Assembly: GCA_023512255.1 (NCBI GenBank)
Contig: JAILZY010000013.1
Span: 1-60,114, forward strand
Reading direction: 5' to 3'
Source: a bacterium
GTDB taxonomy: Bacteria; SZUA-182; DTGQ01
Length of the DNA stretch: 60,114 bases
Under the pieces are notes generated by a model, which was not told where the DNA came from, did no database searches, and was given only the letters and a program-made list of their open reading frames with translations. The translations under genes and the position numbers were made by a program. Shown piece by piece: positions 36,190-45,172 of the stretch. Numbering within the stretch: the stretch's first letter is position 1; each line of letters opens with the position of its first letter.

Positions 36190-36284
36190 CCGACCATAAA
36201 TATTTATAACTCATCATTAATGGCCAGGCTATTGACAATGGTGATGATTATCTCACCCAGGATGTTATAACTCATTATGGTCGG
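36190..36284. repeat. Element with 10-bp inverted ends
   Basis: CCGACCATAA and TTATGGTCGG bound 95 bases. A direct repeat TATAACTCAT lies near both ends. It may be a remnant of a small palindromic element; only one copy is seen here. Confidence 0.4.
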
Positions 36285-36408
36285 GCACTTACCGCCTCCC
36301 TGGATTCCCCTAGTAATCTTGTTCTCTCTTTCACCCCCTTCCTCATACAGTAAATTATCCTGACTCCCCTGCCAAGCAATCTTTCAATGCCTTCGGTATT
36401 CAATTACC

Positions 36409-36478
36409 GTCATTCCTGCGAAAGCGTAAATCCACCAAGCCTAACTAATTCCTGGATTCCCCCTTACGCGGGAATGAC
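36409..36478. repeat. GTCATTC palindromic repeat, copy 2
   Basis: GTCATTCCTGCG at the left and CGCGGGAATGAC at the right pair, and an inner AAATCCA pairs with TGGATT. Related copies are at 3525 and 59844. Confidence 0.8.
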
Positions 36479-36503
36479 AAATAATGAATTGGTGGTTAAC
36501 CAA

Positions 36504-36619
36504 TTGGTTTTCTCGCTAAGTGCGTAACACAAGTGGGCAGCGGATCAATTACGCTATCAATTGCAGCTCGCGGGCCTTGGGCCGCCCAAAATTGCGCACT
36601 TTATTAGCGAGAGGACCAA
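36504..36619. repeat. MITE-like element, copy 3 (orientation A, 116 bp)
   Basis: Ends TTGGTTTTCTCGCTAA and TTAGCGAGAGGACCAA; the interior shares GTGCGTAACACAAG and CAATTACGCTATCAATTG with copies 1 and 7. Confidence 0.9.
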
Positions 36620-37669
36620 CTAATATTAGCTTGTCTTTTTAAGCTTTCACACTTTTCGCACTATGAGAGCAGGAGAGTCTAACTTAGCTACAGCAGCAAT
36701 AAGCAAAAAAGAGCATATGAAAAAAACAGCTTTTTCAGCAGTGAGCGATAAGCGAGAGTCAAAAATAGCGCCCTTTGTAGCTTAAGGATTAAAATATACT
36801 TCTGAATGGCTATGCTGTTAGGTCAGGTAATCAAGATAATATCTCCTAACTAAAAATATCCCTTATTCTAGTTCTATTCTATGCTGATGAATTCGAAATA
36901 ATTTTTTAAATTTGAATAAGGCAAGTCCCATACCAAAGGGCAATCAAGGATTGAGACAAGGATGGTATCAAGGTAAGCTTTTGTTTTTTGGGTAAAAATA
37001 GCTGTTCATAAATAAGCTCTGTTTTTAATTCGACTTTCTAGATGGGGAAAATACATAAAAATAGCGAAAAACATGATGGGAGAAAAAGACTGCTGGTGAA
37101 ATATTTGCTGGCAAATAGTAATAAACTATTCACTCTACTATTAACTAATCATCCTCCATAACTAATATGTGTAAATTCATACTTCTTATGGGCTCCGTTA
37201 TCCTATCTTGTATCATCAAGCTGTATTATCAACTTGTTGTAGAATTTCCCTTTTACGAATAAAAAACTCGTAAAAGCTCAATTAATACTCCATATAATAT
37301 ATGTATTAGCTCCATATCTTTTTGAACCCCTATCTGATTGATATTACTGCCTCAGACGATCCCTATCTTTCCATGTCCATACTTTTTTCGTCTCACTGGC
37401 TTCTCTCAACCCTCAAATCTGTGTGCCGGCAATGATGAAAATCAAGCCTAATCAGCCACTTAGCCTACTCAAAATCGCATGGCATAAAAATTGAGGACAA
37501 TAAGATCATAAGAAGAAATAAAAGAATGAAAAGGAGTATATCACAAAAGCTAATATTATCCACTCAATATCATCACAATATCAATTAGTTATTATATCAA
37601 TTACTTTCAATATCAAGTCCCCAATAAAAAACAGGAAGTAAGAAGTTTTCTTCAAGGAGGACAGGAAAG

Positions 37670-37924
37670 ATGGACACAAAAAACGATGAAAGACTGCTGG
37701 GAATAGAAATAGAGGAGTTAGATGAGGAGATCAGAGCATTGGGCTATAGGCTGAATGAATTGCTCAGTGTGGATTGCTCCTTCGGTCTGTGTCATTTTAA
37801 TCCAGAAATAGATCTTATCCTTGATAAAATCAAGGAGATTCAGGAAAGAAAGGAGCTTCTGGAACGCCTTAGGGATAGCCTAGTCTCCTTAAATGAACAA
37901 GAGACGGAGGACATATTTAGGTAA
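37670..37924 (+). CDS. Small acidic coiled-coil protein, 84 aa
   Basis: I do not recognise it. The protein is nearly all helical and charged (LGIEIEELDEEIRALGYRL and IKEIQERKELLERLRDSL), with two cysteines near residue 36-41 (CSFGLC) between the helices. This suggests an antiparallel coiled-coil hairpin with a CxxxxC turn. A strong AAGGAGG site about 12 bases upstream of the ATG supports translation. It stands alone after a long AT-rich spacer with tandem AATATCA repeats. A weak sigma-54-like motif lies 180 bases upstream. Confidence 0.65.
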   Translation: MDTKNDERLLGIEIEELDEEIRALGYRLNELLSVDCSFGLCHFNPEIDLILDKIKEIQERKELLERLRDSLVSLNEQETEDIFR

Positions 37925-38123
37925 CATATTTATGTAAATGAGTAAGCTCTCCCGCTCTTATATATCAGAACCATAAACCCTATATCAAAACAACCATAAA
38001 CCCTCTAAGGGGCTTAGCTCTTACTAGGGTTATGTTTCTTAATGGTAGCTAATAAATAAGAGCGAGCTCTCCTCAATAAATAAGAGGGCTCCTGTAATAA
38101 GAGGGCTAGCGATTATGCTTGGC

Positions 38124-39491
38124 TCAGAGTTGACTGATCCGAGATAGATAGTGGGCTATGCTCCTTATTCCCCCTGAGGCCTGGGGCCAGTCGAAATATT
38201 CATTCGGCGCATGATAGCCGTGCTCAGGCAGACTAAGGCCAAGCAGGACAATAGGCACTGGCCACAGGCTTTGCATGCTGACTACACTACCAATCGACCC
38301 ACCTCCCCGGATAAAGACAGGCTTTAAGCCAAATCCTAGGCTGACAGCCTCTCTGGCTGCCTGGGCATAGGGGCCGGAAAATTCGGTCAGATAAGGGGCA
38401 AGGGTACTCTCAAGCTCGACTACCACATCAGGGTTGATTTTGGCCACATGATCTTTCAATAACTCGAAGATCTCCACTGGCTCCTGATCAGGCACCAGCC
38501 GGGTGCTGATTTTGGCCTCGGCCTTATGTGGGACAATGGTCATGACTCCACTACCAATGTAGCCGCCTACCAGGCCATGAACTTCAAAGGTAGGCTCGCA
38601 CCAGGTAGCCAGCAGGATCTGGCCGGCCCCCTCCATTCGAAGCGATCGAAGGCCGTTAGCCTTCTTAAACTCAGAAACATTAAACTGAAGGCTTTCGAAC
38701 TCTTTTAGCTCCTGCGGAGTAGGCTTTCGCACCTTGTCGTAGAATCCGCTGATCTTGACCCTGCCGGTTAAGGGATCGAGGCATTGGCTGATCACCTGAC
38801 AAAGCTCAGCCAGCGGATTTCTGGCTGCTCCGCCAACCAGCCCCGAGTGAGCATCCCGCTCAGCCGTGGTCAGGGTCATGGTCGCAGCCATCAGCCCCCT
38901 GAGCCCATAGGTTATCGCCGGCTTGTCACGGGAAATCCAGATGGTGTCTGAAACCAGGATCGAATCGGGGTGAAGGTCTGCGCTTTTTGACCTTATAGCG
39001 GCCTCAAAATGCGGGCTGCCGATCTCCTCTTCCATCTCCCAAATGAATTTTATGTTGATCGGAATCCCCTCCTCATGGGCGAATCTGGCGGCAAAGAGGG
39101 CGGCTAAGGCTGGCCCCTTGTCGTCGGTCGTGCCTCGGCCAAGGTAGTGCCCATCCAGAGTAGTTGTGAATTTAAATGGCGGATGGAGCCATCGCGAGGG
39201 TGAGGCTGGTTGAACGTCGAGGTGATTATAGATAGCGATCGTGGGAGCATTGGCCTGAGCATCGAAGTGGCCTAATACCAAGGGATATCCTTCAGTCTTG
39301 ACAATTTCTGCCCTAGCTCCCATCTCGGTCAGGTATGAGGCGGCCAGAGCGGCACCTTTGAGAATATCATCCTGATAGGCAGGGTCTGCGCTCACCGTAG
39401 GAATCTCGACCAGCTCTCCAAGCCAGCGTTCGTATAATTTCCGGGATTCAACTATAAAGCGATCCAATCGAGCGGTATTGATATTGATCAT
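38124..39491 (-). CDS. M20-family metallopeptidase (dipeptidase), copy 1
   Basis: M20 peptidases are di-zinc enzymes that cut dipeptides or acyl-amino acids in the cytoplasm. The 455-residue protein has the metal motifs HLDVQP, GTTDDKGP (bridging Asp), WEMEEEIGS (catalytic and ligand Glu), and a late EHGYHAPNEYFDW. The dimerisation domain is present. GGAGGAG lies 10 bases before the ATG. The neighbouring gene on the same strand is a close paralogue that shares a 181-base identical tract. Substrate unknown. Confidence 0.9.
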   Translation of the reverse strand: MININTARLDRFIVESRKLYERWLGELVEIPTVSADPAYQDDILKGAALAASYLTEMGARAEIVKTEGYPLVLGHFDAQANAPTIAIYNHLDVQPASPSRWLHPPFKFTTTLDGHYLGRGTTDDKGPALAALFAARFAHEEGIPINIKFIWEMEEEIGSPHFEAAIRSKSADLHPDSILVSDTIWISRDKPAITYGLRGLMAATMTLTTAERDAHSGLVGGAARNPLAELCQVISQCLDPLTGRVKISGFYDKVRKPTPQELKEFESLQFNVSEFKKANGLRSLRMEGAGQILLATWCEPTFEVHGLVGGYIGSGVMTIVPHKAEAKISTRLVPDQEPVEIFELLKDHVAKINPDVVVELESTLAPYLTEFSGPYAQAAREAVSLGFGLKPVFIRGGGSIGSVVSMQSLWPVPIVLLGLSLPEHGYHAPNEYFDWPQASGGIRSIAHYLSRISQL

Positions 39492-39884
39492 ATACTCTGT
39501 TCTCCTCCAACTTATGGCAAGTTATGGGCTGCTAAACCTCCAGCCAGTTACGGCTAGATCTCATCTGACCACAATCTCGTCTGAGCCGCTCAAAGCCCCC
39601 TCGCCCGACCTGTCTGGCTGATTCGGTCAGGGCACAATCACATGAAAATCTACCAATATCCAAAGATATTAAATGCTTAAAAGATATCAAATACTTATAT
39701 GGATCACCTATTAATTTTAGGATAACTCTTTAACTGGTCTTTTCGCTAATAAAGTGCACAATTTGGGCGGCCCCAAGGTCCGCCTGCCCTACAATTGATT
39801 GGGTAATTGGATCTGATCTTACATTTAGCGAAAGAACCACTAACATCTTGATATTATTGGCTAACCAATTTATCATGCAATTTA
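39492..39884. other. Spacer between the two M20 genes
   Basis: It holds the MITE-like copy at 39734-39840, AGATAT-type duplications near 39660-39700 and a doubled CAATTTATCATG just after the stop of the upstream M20 gene (about 39869-39894). No gene is visible. Confidence 0.6.
39734..39840. repeat. MITE-like element, copy 4 (orientation B, 107 bp)
   Basis: Ends CTGGTCTTTTCGCTAA and TTTAGCGAAAGAACCAC, flanked by TAA on both outer sides. The middle has GGGCGGCCCC/AAGGTCCGCC, a local palindrome. It is shorter than the others near its right end. Confidence 0.88.
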
Positions 39885-41264
39885 TCATGCAATCCCCTTG
39901 CTGATTCGATGAAAATAGTAAACTAGGGTCTTGATTCCCCCTGAGGCCTGGGGCCAGTCGAAATATTCATTCGGCGCATGATAGCCATGCTCAGGCAGAC
40001 TGAGGCCAAGCAGGACAATAGGCACTGGCCACAGGCTTTGCATGCTGGCTACGCTGCCGATCGACAATCCTTCACGAATAAAAACAGGCTCAAGATCAAA
40101 TCCAAAGACAATCGCCTCTTTGGCTGCCTGGGCGTAGGGACCGGAAAATTCGGTCAGATAGGGGGCAAGGGTGCTGTCTAGCTTAACTACCACCTCAGGG
40201 TTGATTCTGGCCACATGATCTTTCACTAGCTCGAAGATCTCAACTGGATCCTGATCAGGCACCAGCCGAGTGCTGATCTTAGCCTCGGCCTTGTGTGGGA
40301 TGACGGATGCAATCTCACTGCCAGGATAGCCACCCACTAGACCATGCACCTCAAAGGTAGGCTCATACCAGGTGGCCAGCATGATCCGCCTGGCTTCCTC
40401 CACTCGAAGCAGCCTGAGTCCGTGGGCCTTTTTGAACTCGCAGATCTGAAAATCAATTTTCTCAAGCTCTTTTAGCTCCTGCGGAGTAGGCTTTCGCACC
40501 TTGTCGTAGAATCCGCTGATCTTGACCCTGCCGGTTAAGGGATCGAGGCATTGGCTGATCACCTGACAAAGCTCAGCCAGCGGATTTCTGGCTGCTCCGC
40601 CAACCAGCCCCGAGTGAGCATCCCGCTCAGCCGTGGTCAGGGTCATGATGGCGGTCATAAGCCCCCTGATCCCGTAAGTGATGGATGGTTTTTGTCGAGA
40701 AATCCAGGCATCGTCCTGGACCAGGATCGAATCGGGGTGAAGGTCTGCGCTCTTTGACCTTATGGCGGCCTCAAAATGCGGACTGCCGATCTCCTCTTCC
40801 ATCTCCCAAATGAATTTGATGTTGATCGGAATCCCCTCCTCATGGGCGAATCTGGCAGCGAAGAGGGCGGCTAAGGCTGGCCCCTTGTCGTCGGTCGTGC
40901 CTCGGCCAAGGTAGTGCCCATCCATAGTAGTTGTGAATTTAAATGGCGGATGAAGCCAGTCTGAAGAAGGCGTGGCTGGCTGAACATCGAGATGATGGTA
41001 GATAGCCAAGGTAGGATCGTCAGAAGAGGCATCGAAGTGGCCTAAAATCATGGGATATCCTTCGGTCCTGACGAGTTCTGCCCTGGCTCCCATCTCAGTC
41101 AGGTATGAGGCAGCCAGAGCAGCCCCTTTTAGAATATCTTTCTCCCGAGCAGGGTCTGCACTCACCGTAGGAATCTCGACCAGCTCTCCAAGATAGCGTT
41201 CAAAGAGCTTTCGAGACTCAGTAACAAAGTTATGCAATCGGCTGATATTGATCTGCGGCATCAT
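39885..41264 (-). CDS. M20-family metallopeptidase (dipeptidase), copy 2
   Basis: This 459-residue paralogue of the 38124-39491 protein keeps the same metal motifs (HLDVQP, GTTDDKGP, WEMEEEIGS, EHGYHAPNEYFDW). The genes are in tandem, separated by 393 bases that include a MITE-like element. Identity varies in patches along the pair, with a 181-base identical block, which suggests gene conversion after duplication. The protein begins with two ATG codons (MMPQI). Substrate unknown. Confidence 0.9.
   Translation of the reverse strand: MMPQINISRLHNFVTESRKLFERYLGELVEIPTVSADPAREKDILKGAALAASYLTEMGARAELVRTEGYPMILGHFDASSDDPTLAIYHHLDVQPATPSSDWLHPPFKFTTTMDGHYLGRGTTDDKGPALAALFAARFAHEEGIPINIKFIWEMEEEIGSPHFEAAIRSKSADLHPDSILVQDDAWISRQKPSITYGIRGLMTAIMTLTTAERDAHSGLVGGAARNPLAELCQVISQCLDPLTGRVKISGFYDKVRKPTPQELKELEKIDFQICEFKKAHGLRLLRVEEARRIMLATWYEPTFEVHGLVGGYPGSEIASVIPHKAEAKISTRLVPDQDPVEIFELVKDHVARINPEVVVKLDSTLAPYLTEFSGPYAQAAKEAIVFGFDLEPVFIREGLSIGSVASMQSLWPVPIVLLGLSLPEHGYHAPNEYFDWPQASGGIKTLVYYFHRISKGIA
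40467..40647. repeat. 181-bp tract identical to 38700-38880
   Basis: By eye the two M20 genes are identical over these 181 bases, while the sequence directly outside differs. Other parts of the pair show scattered differences. Confidence 0.85.
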
Positions 41265-41798
41265 CTCCCTTATGGTCTCCCTAAGGAATAAGGCAGCGGT
41301 TCAATCCGCTTGACCATAAGACCATTATCTATCTTTTTCGGCATTTAGGCTAAATCTACCACATCCGCTGAGTAGCTGCAACTGTCAACTTCTAGGAGAT
41401 AATCTGATCAGTATGCACTTTATTCAGGCAGGAAACTGGGGAGAAGGGGATATCGTGCGAGAGATTTGCACTAAAAGAGAGCCTTTTTAGTGTAAGCAAG
41501 CTCTTTTCTTCTCTGATGCGTATTAGATATTTTTGATTTTATTCTTTTAAAAACAATAAGTTTTATAATTCTATAACTGACGGCTTTCCTGTGGCATAAA
41601 AATTGCCTAAATAAAATAGCAACTACCTTGCGGCCGTGGAATAAGAAACTCCATACTCGAGCACCCACATCCGATTTCTAGTTTTTCTTCTTGATCGTGC
41701 GATAAACTCGATATTTCTCCTGCACTAAGACTCTTTGCTAAGACTCAAATTTGCTGACTCAAAAATAACCTTGTGCCTTTTTCAAGGAGTGGGGGGAT
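41265..41798. other. Upstream region of the nonulosonate cluster
   Basis: No gene is supported in these 534 bases. It contains the sigma-54 promoter at 41592-41607 and a leader of about 180 bases before pseB, whose ATG has AAGGAG upstream. Confidence 0.6.
41592..41607 (+). promoter_or_regulatory. Sigma-54 promoter of the nonulosonate cluster
   Basis: TGGCATAAAAATTGCC has GG (41593-41594) and GC (41605-41606) separated by 10 bases, the required spacing. The start would be near 41618, about 180 bases before pseB. The only sigma-54 activator in the window is at 28393. Confidence 0.8.
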
Positions 41799-42836
41799 AT
41801 GTTAAACGGTAAAGTGATCCTGATTACTGGCGGCACTGGATCCTTTGGGCAGCAGTTCTGCAGGACCGTTCTCCGTCGCTACCGACCCAAGAAGCTGATC
41901 GTCTTTAGCCGCGACGAGCTCAAGCAGTATGAAATGCGGCAGAAATTTCCCGATGACACTGAGGAGCGCAGATCACCGATGCGCTATCTAGTCGGTGATG
42001 TCCGAGACCAACAGAGGCTTTTGCACGCCTTTCGGGAGGTTGAGATTGTTATCCATGCCGCCGCTCTCAAGCAGGTGCCATCATGTGAATATAATCCTAT
42101 GGAGGCAATCAAGACCAATGTCATCGGCGCCATGAATGTGGTTACTGCGGCCATCAATGCCGGAGTCAAAAAGGTAATCGCCTTGAGTACTGATAAGGCC
42201 TGCAATCCGATCAACCTCTATGGGGCCACCAAGCTCTGCTCGGACAAAATCTTCACGGCGGCCAAATCCTACGCTGGCTCCCAGGACATCAAATTCGCCG
42301 TCGTGCGCTACGGGAACGTAATCGGCAGCCGTGGATCGGTCATCCCTGTCTTTCTCCGGCAGAGAAAGAGCGGGGTGCTGACCATTACTGATGAGCGGAT
42401 GACTCGCTTTTGGATCACTCTTCAGCAGGGAGTGGATTTTGTTCTTGACTGCCTTGAGAGAATGCAGGGGAACGAGGTTTTCGTCCCTAAGATCCCGAGT
42501 ATGAGGCTGGTTGATCTGGCTAAGGCGATTGCTCCAGAATGCACCTTTCGAATTATTGGCATTCGGCCAGGAGAAAAGCTCCATGAGATCATGATTGATG
42601 AAAATGACAGCCGCATTACCAGAGAATATGACAAATATTTTGTAATTGGCTGGAGTGGCTATCGGGGGAATCACGATGCTGGCCAGCCCTGCCCGCCTGG
42701 CTTCAGCTATCGTAGCGATACCAATACTGACTGGCTAACGGTCGAGCAGCTTCAGGAATACGTGAGAGAATTCATTGAAGAGCATCCGGAGTATCAAGAT
42801 GAATATGATCCCATACAGCCGGCAGTGGCTCGATGA
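41799..42836 (+). CDS. pseB: UDP-GlcNAc 4,6-dehydratase (inverting), PseB-like
   Basis: PseB starts pseudaminic acid synthesis: it turns UDP-GlcNAc into UDP-2-acetamido-2,6-dideoxy-beta-L-arabino-hexos-4-ulose. The 345-residue extended SDR has GGTGSFG near residue 10, a YxxxK pair in NLYGATK and the substrate motif RYGNVIGSRGSVIP. Length and C-terminus fit PseB. The next gene overlaps its 3' end by 38 bases, so translation is probably coupled. The enzyme is the committed step of the cluster. Confidence 0.93.
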   Translation: MLNGKVILITGGTGSFGQQFCRTVLRRYRPKKLIVFSRDELKQYEMRQKFPDDTEERRSPMRYLVGDVRDQQRLLHAFREVEIVIHAAALKQVPSCEYNPMEAIKTNVIGAMNVVTAAINAGVKKVIALSTDKACNPINLYGATKLCSDKIFTAAKSYAGSQDIKFAVVRYGNVIGSRGSVIPVFLRQRKSGVLTITDERMTRFWITLQQGVDFVLDCLERMQGNEVFVPKIPSMRLVDLAKAIAPECTFRIIGIRPGEKLHEIMIDENDSRITREYDKYFVIGWSGYRGNHDAGQPCPPGFSYRSDTNTDWLTVEQLQEYVREFIEEHPEYQDEYDPIQPAVAR

Positions 42837-44031
42837 AGAGGAAATTGCCTCTGTAGTCGAAACCCTAAAAGGTAACTATCTTACCCAGGGGCCAAAGGTT
42901 GAGGAATTTGAGGAGGCAGTAGCCGAAATCTGCGGAGCAAAATATGCGGTGGCAGTTACCAACGGCACGGCTGCTCTGCACCTTGCGGCTCTGGCCAGTG
43001 GCCTAAAGCCTGGTGATGAGGGGATCACCTCCCCTAACACCTTTTTGGCTTCAGCCAATTGCCTGCTCTACGTCGGGGCTCGAGCAGAATTCGCCGATAT
43101 TCAGCCTGAAACCTACTGCCTTGATCCTGAAGCGCTTAAAAAGAAAATAAACTCCAGAACCAGGCTGATCATTCCGGTCCATTTCGCTGGCCAGCCCTGC
43201 GATATGGAACGTATCTGGGAAGTGGCTAAAGAAAAAAATTTGATGGTCATTGAGGATGCCTCTCACGCTCTAGGCTCCAAGTGGCGGGATAAAAAAGGTG
43301 AATGGCATATGGTTGGCTCCTGCTCTCATTCTCATATGACCACGTTCAGCTTTCATCCGGTCAAGACAATTACTACCGGTGAGGGGGGGATGATTCTCAC
43401 CAATGATCCGAACATTGCCCGCAAGCTTCGCCTTCTTCGCAACCACGGGATCAGCAAAGATCCTTCAGAATTTATGAATCTGGAGTTCGCTTATCCTGCT
43501 GACTGCTCACCGCTTACTGCTCAAGGCTCATGCGGTACCAATTTTGCTCACGCTCCCTATTCTTTCCCCCCCTGGTATTACGAAATGCATGAGCTTGGCT
43601 TCAACTATCGGATAACCGAGCTGCAGTGCGCTTTAGGCCTAGTGCAGCTTAAGCGACTTTCTTTTTTTGTGGCTCGAAGACGGCAAATCTGGGCCAACTA
43701 CCAGGAGCGGCTCTGCGGCCTCAAAGAGCTTACCCTGCCGCGAGAGCGTGACGGAGCACAATCCTGCTGGCATCTGTATGTGGTCCAGGCCCAAGAGCGG
43801 GATAGATTACTGAGCCATCTTCGCTTGCGGGGAATAGGCGCTCATGCCATGTATATCCCGATTCATCTTCAGCCCTACTATCAGCGGCGCTTCGGGTATA
43901 AGCGAGGAGATTTTCCCCAGGCAGAGCGCTATTTTGCTAGATGTCTTATTCTGCCCCTCTATCCTGGCCTGAGCGATGAAATGCTAGACTTTATTGTTAA
44001 GACGATCAAGGAGTTCTATGGAGTGGCCTAA
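42799..44031 (+). CDS. pseC: PseC-like UDP-4-keto sugar aminotransferase
   Basis: PseC adds an amino group at C4 of the PseB product, using PLP and glutamate. The DegT/DnrJ/EryC1 fold is clear: NGTAALHLAALA, SPNTFLASANC, VIEDASHALGS, and the PLP lysine in FSFHPVKTITTGEGG. Start ATG 42799 or 42805 (MIPYSRQW) matches the family N-terminus. Compared with the family there are about 30 extra residues (around ADCSPLTAQGSCGTN) before PWYYEMHELGFNYR. The gene overlaps pseB. Confidence 0.92.
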   Translation: MNMIPYSRQWLDEEEIASVVETLKGNYLTQGPKVEEFEEAVAEICGAKYAVAVTNGTAALHLAALASGLKPGDEGITSPNTFLASANCLLYVGARAEFADIQPETYCLDPEALKKKINSRTRLIIPVHFAGQPCDMERIWEVAKEKNLMVIEDASHALGSKWRDKKGEWHMVGSCSHSHMTTFSFHPVKTITTGEGGMILTNDPNIARKLRLLRNHGISKDPSEFMNLEFAYPADCSPLTAQGSCGTNFAHAPYSFPPWYYEMHELGFNYRITELQCALGLVQLKRLSFFVARRRQIWANYQERLCGLKELTLPRERDGAQSCWHLYVVQAQERDRLLSHLRLRGIGAHAMYIPIHLQPYYQRRFGYKRGDFPQAERYFARCLILPLYPGLSDEMLDFIVKTIKEFYGVA

Positions 44032-44066
44032 AACGGAGGCCCTTTGCGAGATAAGAGTCGACTTTT

Positions 44067-45053
44067 ATGAACCAGCCTGAATTTGTAGCCGAGGTTTCGA
44101 GCAATCATCATCAGGATTTGGCCCGATGCCTGCAATTTGTCGATCGAGCTGCTCAGATTGGATGCAGCACAGTCAAATTTCAGCTTTTCAGAGTCGAAAA
44201 ACTCTTTGCGCCTGAGATTCTGAAGATTAGTTTAAGGCATCGAGCCAGAAAGCAGTGGGAGATTCCCTTATCTTTCATTCCGGCAATTCGGGACAGGTGC
44301 CACCAAAAGGGAATTAGGCTCTCCTGCACTCCCTTTTATCTTGAGGCCGTAGATGAGCTTCTTCCCTACGTCGATGTTTACAAGATCGCCTCCTATGAGC
44401 TTTTATGGACTGATCTTCTCACTGCCTGTGCCCGGAGCGAAAAACCCGTTGTTCTTTCTACCGGCATGGCCACAGTGTCTGAGATCAGGCAAGCTGTGGA
44501 TACGCTGGCCGAGGCAGGATGCCGCGATCTGACCATACTTCATTGTGTCTCGGGCTATCCGACGCCGGTTTCAGATTGCAATCTAGCAGCCATCGGCACG
44601 CTGCGAAAAGAGTTTGCCGCAACAAGGGGGACGGAAATAGGCGGGGAAATAGGAAGCGATGAGCCTAGGCCAACTATCCCGAAATCTCTCCGCACAGAGC
44701 GGGCTAAGATGAGAGTCAGGGTGGGCTGGTCTGATCACAGCCTCAGACCTGCCGTGCTCTATCGGGCCATTCATGCCTGGCAGGCCGAGGTGATTGAATT
44801 TCACCTTGATCTTGACGGCACCGGCGAAGAATTCCCCCTTGGGCATTGCTGGCTTCCAGAGCAGATCGCCGCGGTAATCGAGCAAGTTAGGGAGGGTTTT
44901 AGGGCGGATGGCTCAGGGGTGAAAGAGCCAGCCAGCAGTGAGCTACCAGACCGCAACTGGCGAAGGGACCCTAGGGATGGGCTTCGGCCACTTGAGGAGT
45001 TTCGGCAAAAATGGCTGAGCAGCGTGCAGGCCGAAAACCTTTGTAGGTCGTAA
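44067..45053 (+). CDS. NeuB/PseI-like nonulosonic acid synthase lacking a SAF domain
   Basis: This family condenses phosphoenolpyruvate with a 6-carbon sugar to form a 9-carbon nonulosonic acid. The TIM barrel is clear: AEVSSNHHQDL, STVKFQLF, SCTPFYLEAVD, YKIASYEL, VVLSTGMAT, LHCVSGYPTP and GWSDHS. Two oddities are visible: about 34 extra residues (AATRGTEIGGEIG onward) before GWSDHS, and no C-terminal antifreeze-like (SAF) domain, which normally completes the active site. It may need a partner or act on another substrate. Confidence 0.87.
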   Translation: MNQPEFVAEVSSNHHQDLARCLQFVDRAAQIGCSTVKFQLFRVEKLFAPEILKISLRHRARKQWEIPLSFIPAIRDRCHQKGIRLSCTPFYLEAVDELLPYVDVYKIASYELLWTDLLTACARSEKPVVLSTGMATVSEIRQAVDTLAEAGCRDLTILHCVSGYPTPVSDCNLAAIGTLRKEFAATRGTEIGGEIGSDEPRPTIPKSLRTERAKMRVRVGWSDHSLRPAVLYRAIHAWQAEVIEFHLDLDGTGEEFPLGHCWLPEQIAAVIEQVREGFRADGSGVKEPASSELPDRNWRRDPRDGLRPLEEFRQKWLSSVQAENLCRS

Positions 45054-45172
45054 AGTACGGTGGTCAAAAGCTAGCCAATGGCAGGGAAATGCTCAGATAA
45101 CCTGCTCGGATAACAAGTACGATGATAAGCGCAAAAAAGTACGATAATAAGCAAACTATGAGGATAAGCACA

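Larger units (their letters stand above)
36000..37669. other. 1.67-kb AT-rich spacer without recognisable genes
   Basis: No convincing coding frame is present. It contains duplicated TCACCCTCCTCAAA near 36125-36152, a 10-bp inverted repeat CCGACCATAA/TTATGGTCGG at 36190-36284, two repeat-family copies (36409-36478, 36504-36619), a hairpin TTTTACGA/TCGTAAAA near 37251-37275, and a sigma-54-like TGGCATAAAAATTGAG near 37480. A 40-codon frame at 36663 lacks a ribosome site. Confidence 0.6.

Noticed and set aside
36663-36785. 40-codon ORF in the large spacer
   Set aside because: There is no ribosome site and no recognisable motif.
37478-37495. Sigma-54-like TGGCATAAAAATTGAG before the 84-residue protein
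   Set aside because: The -12 GC reads GA. It is mentioned as weak and not listed as a promoter.
41471-41668. 65-codon minus-strand ORF upstream of pseB
   Set aside because: It overlaps the sigma-54 promoter, has no good ribosome site and resembles nothing known.
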